A DNA stretch of 5,549 bases. Source: Actinomycetota bacterium. GTDB taxonomy: Bacteria; Actinomycetota; Thermoleophilia; Miltoncostaeales; Miltoncostaeaceae. Below, one piece after another: positions 5,426 to 5,549 of the stretch. The stretch's first letter is position 1. Each line of letters opens with the position of its first letter. The notes beneath the pieces are model-generated. The model saw only the letters and a program-made list of their open reading frames with translations. It was not told where the DNA came from and ran no database searches. The stretch lies in NCBI GenBank assembly GCA_947475125.1, contig CANJMX010000104.1, positions 1-5,549 of the forward strand, in the 5' to 3' direction. A program made the position numbers and the translations under genes.

Positions 5426-5549
5426 CAGGGAAGCCTCGGGCTGACGCGCCAGGCGGCGATGCCGGCGAGGATGAGCAGAAGGGCGGCGATGCCGGCGGGC
5501 CACGAGGTGGCCTCGCCCATCACCTGGCGGGTGCCGATGAACGTGCCCA
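5425..5549 (-). CDS. C-terminal end of a membrane protein, probably a VWA-domain (Bat-like) paralogue; cut by the right window edge
   Basis: Only the last 40 codons and the TGA stop (5427-5425) are in the window. The visible residues begin GTFIGTRQVMGEATSW, continue as one hydrophobic helix of about 17 residues (roughly 5493-5446), and end with the short basic tail WRVSPRLP. A short linker, a single C-terminal transmembrane helix and an RLP-like ending are what actinobacterial VWA proteins next to MoxR and DUF58 genes commonly show, and the following gene is itself a VWA protein that overlaps this one. The VWA identity is therefore an inference from tail shape and context; the metal-binding domain lies outside the window. 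The helix carries an internal repeat (AGIAA twice, ten residues apart). Another operon member with a C-terminal helix is possible. Confidence 0.7.
   Translation of the reverse strand, partial: GTFIGTRQVMGEATSWPAGIAALLLILAGIAAWRVSPRLP
5434..5437 (-). promoter_or_regulatory. Ribosome binding site for the VWA gene
   Basis: On the minus strand GAGG (5437-5434) lies 8 bases before the ATG at 5425-5423. It sits inside the last codons of the upstream gene, whose TGA shares its final A with this ATG (TGATG). This supports the internal Met as the true start, rather than a GTG further upstream at 5503, which would add 26 Arg/His-rich residues and overlap the upstream gene by about 80 bases. Confidence 0.65.
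5452..5497. repeat. Pair of 16-base direct repeats, exactly 30 bases apart, within the transmembrane helix codons
   Basis: The 16 bases GGCGGCGATGCCGGCG occur at 5452-5467 and again at 5482-5497. The 30-base offset is ten codons, so on the minus strand both copies are read in the same frame and give AGIAA twice within the C-terminal helix of the partial gene. This may be a small in-frame duplication or simply convergent use of preferred GC-rich codons for Ala, Gly and Ile. Confidence 0.8.

Noticed and set aside
4230..5444. Plus-strand open frame of 404 codons
   Set aside because: It is antisense to the VWA gene, with low-complexity Ser/Ala/Arg/Pro composition. The VWA gene on the opposite strand has a complete metal site and membrane helices.
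5426..5503. N-terminal extension of the VWA protein from a GTG at 5503
   Set aside because: The added 26 residues are Arg/His-rich, overlap the upstream gene and lack family likeness. ATG 5425 has a ribosome site and gives the standard Bat-type N-terminus.

Overview
The window is GC-rich (by eye well above 60%) and fully coding-dense on the minus strand. High GC, Ig-like repeats of the Y-x-W-Q type, YVTN-type beta-propeller repeats and a tandem pair of VWA membrane proteins all suggest an actinobacterium-like genome (Actinomycetota, possibly a deep-branching class). That placement is inference; no marker gene is present. All genes I can support read right to left.

Right end (5549 to 4436): the last 40 codons of one gene, then a complete 329-residue gene. 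The complete gene encodes a membrane-anchored von Willebrand factor A protein with an intact MIDAS metal site, of the BatA/BatB-like type usually found in MoxR ATPase - DUF58 - VWA operons. The upstream partial gene ends in a hydrophobic helix followed by a short basic tail ending in RLP, as expected for a paralogous VWA protein. The two genes overlap as TGATG, so they are probably translationally coupled. A strong GC-rich hairpin begins 1 base after the VWA stop codon and probably closes this operon.

Middle (4435 to 4197): a spacer of about 240 bases with no convincing gene. It holds the terminator-like hairpin, a perfect 10-base palindrome and two further small hairpins. It is presumably the leader of the next gene, but no clear promoter or ribosome binding site could be assigned.

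Left four-fifths (about 4196 to 1): one uninterrupted minus-strand reading frame that runs off the left edge. It encodes at least 1,398 residues of a very large secreted or surface protein. Order: signal sequence; an unrecognised beta-rich N-terminal region (~240 residues); three Big-type Ig-like domains (A1-A3); a YQWQ-type Ig-like domain (B1); a seven-bladed YVTN/lactonase-like propeller (C1); then a second set of the same three modules (A4, B2, C2), with C2 cut by the window edge after about 3.7 blades. The A-B-C order is thus used twice, which suggests growth by duplication of a three-domain block. The protein is almost free of cysteine. It has no ATG or GTG start in frame, so the start is uncertain.

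The two halves share no evident function. The VWA pair is a membrane/periplasmic complex type; the giant protein is probably an extracellular adhesin or matrix-like protein in its own transcription unit. I did not find a clearly new multi-gene system. The most notable item is the architecture of the giant protein.
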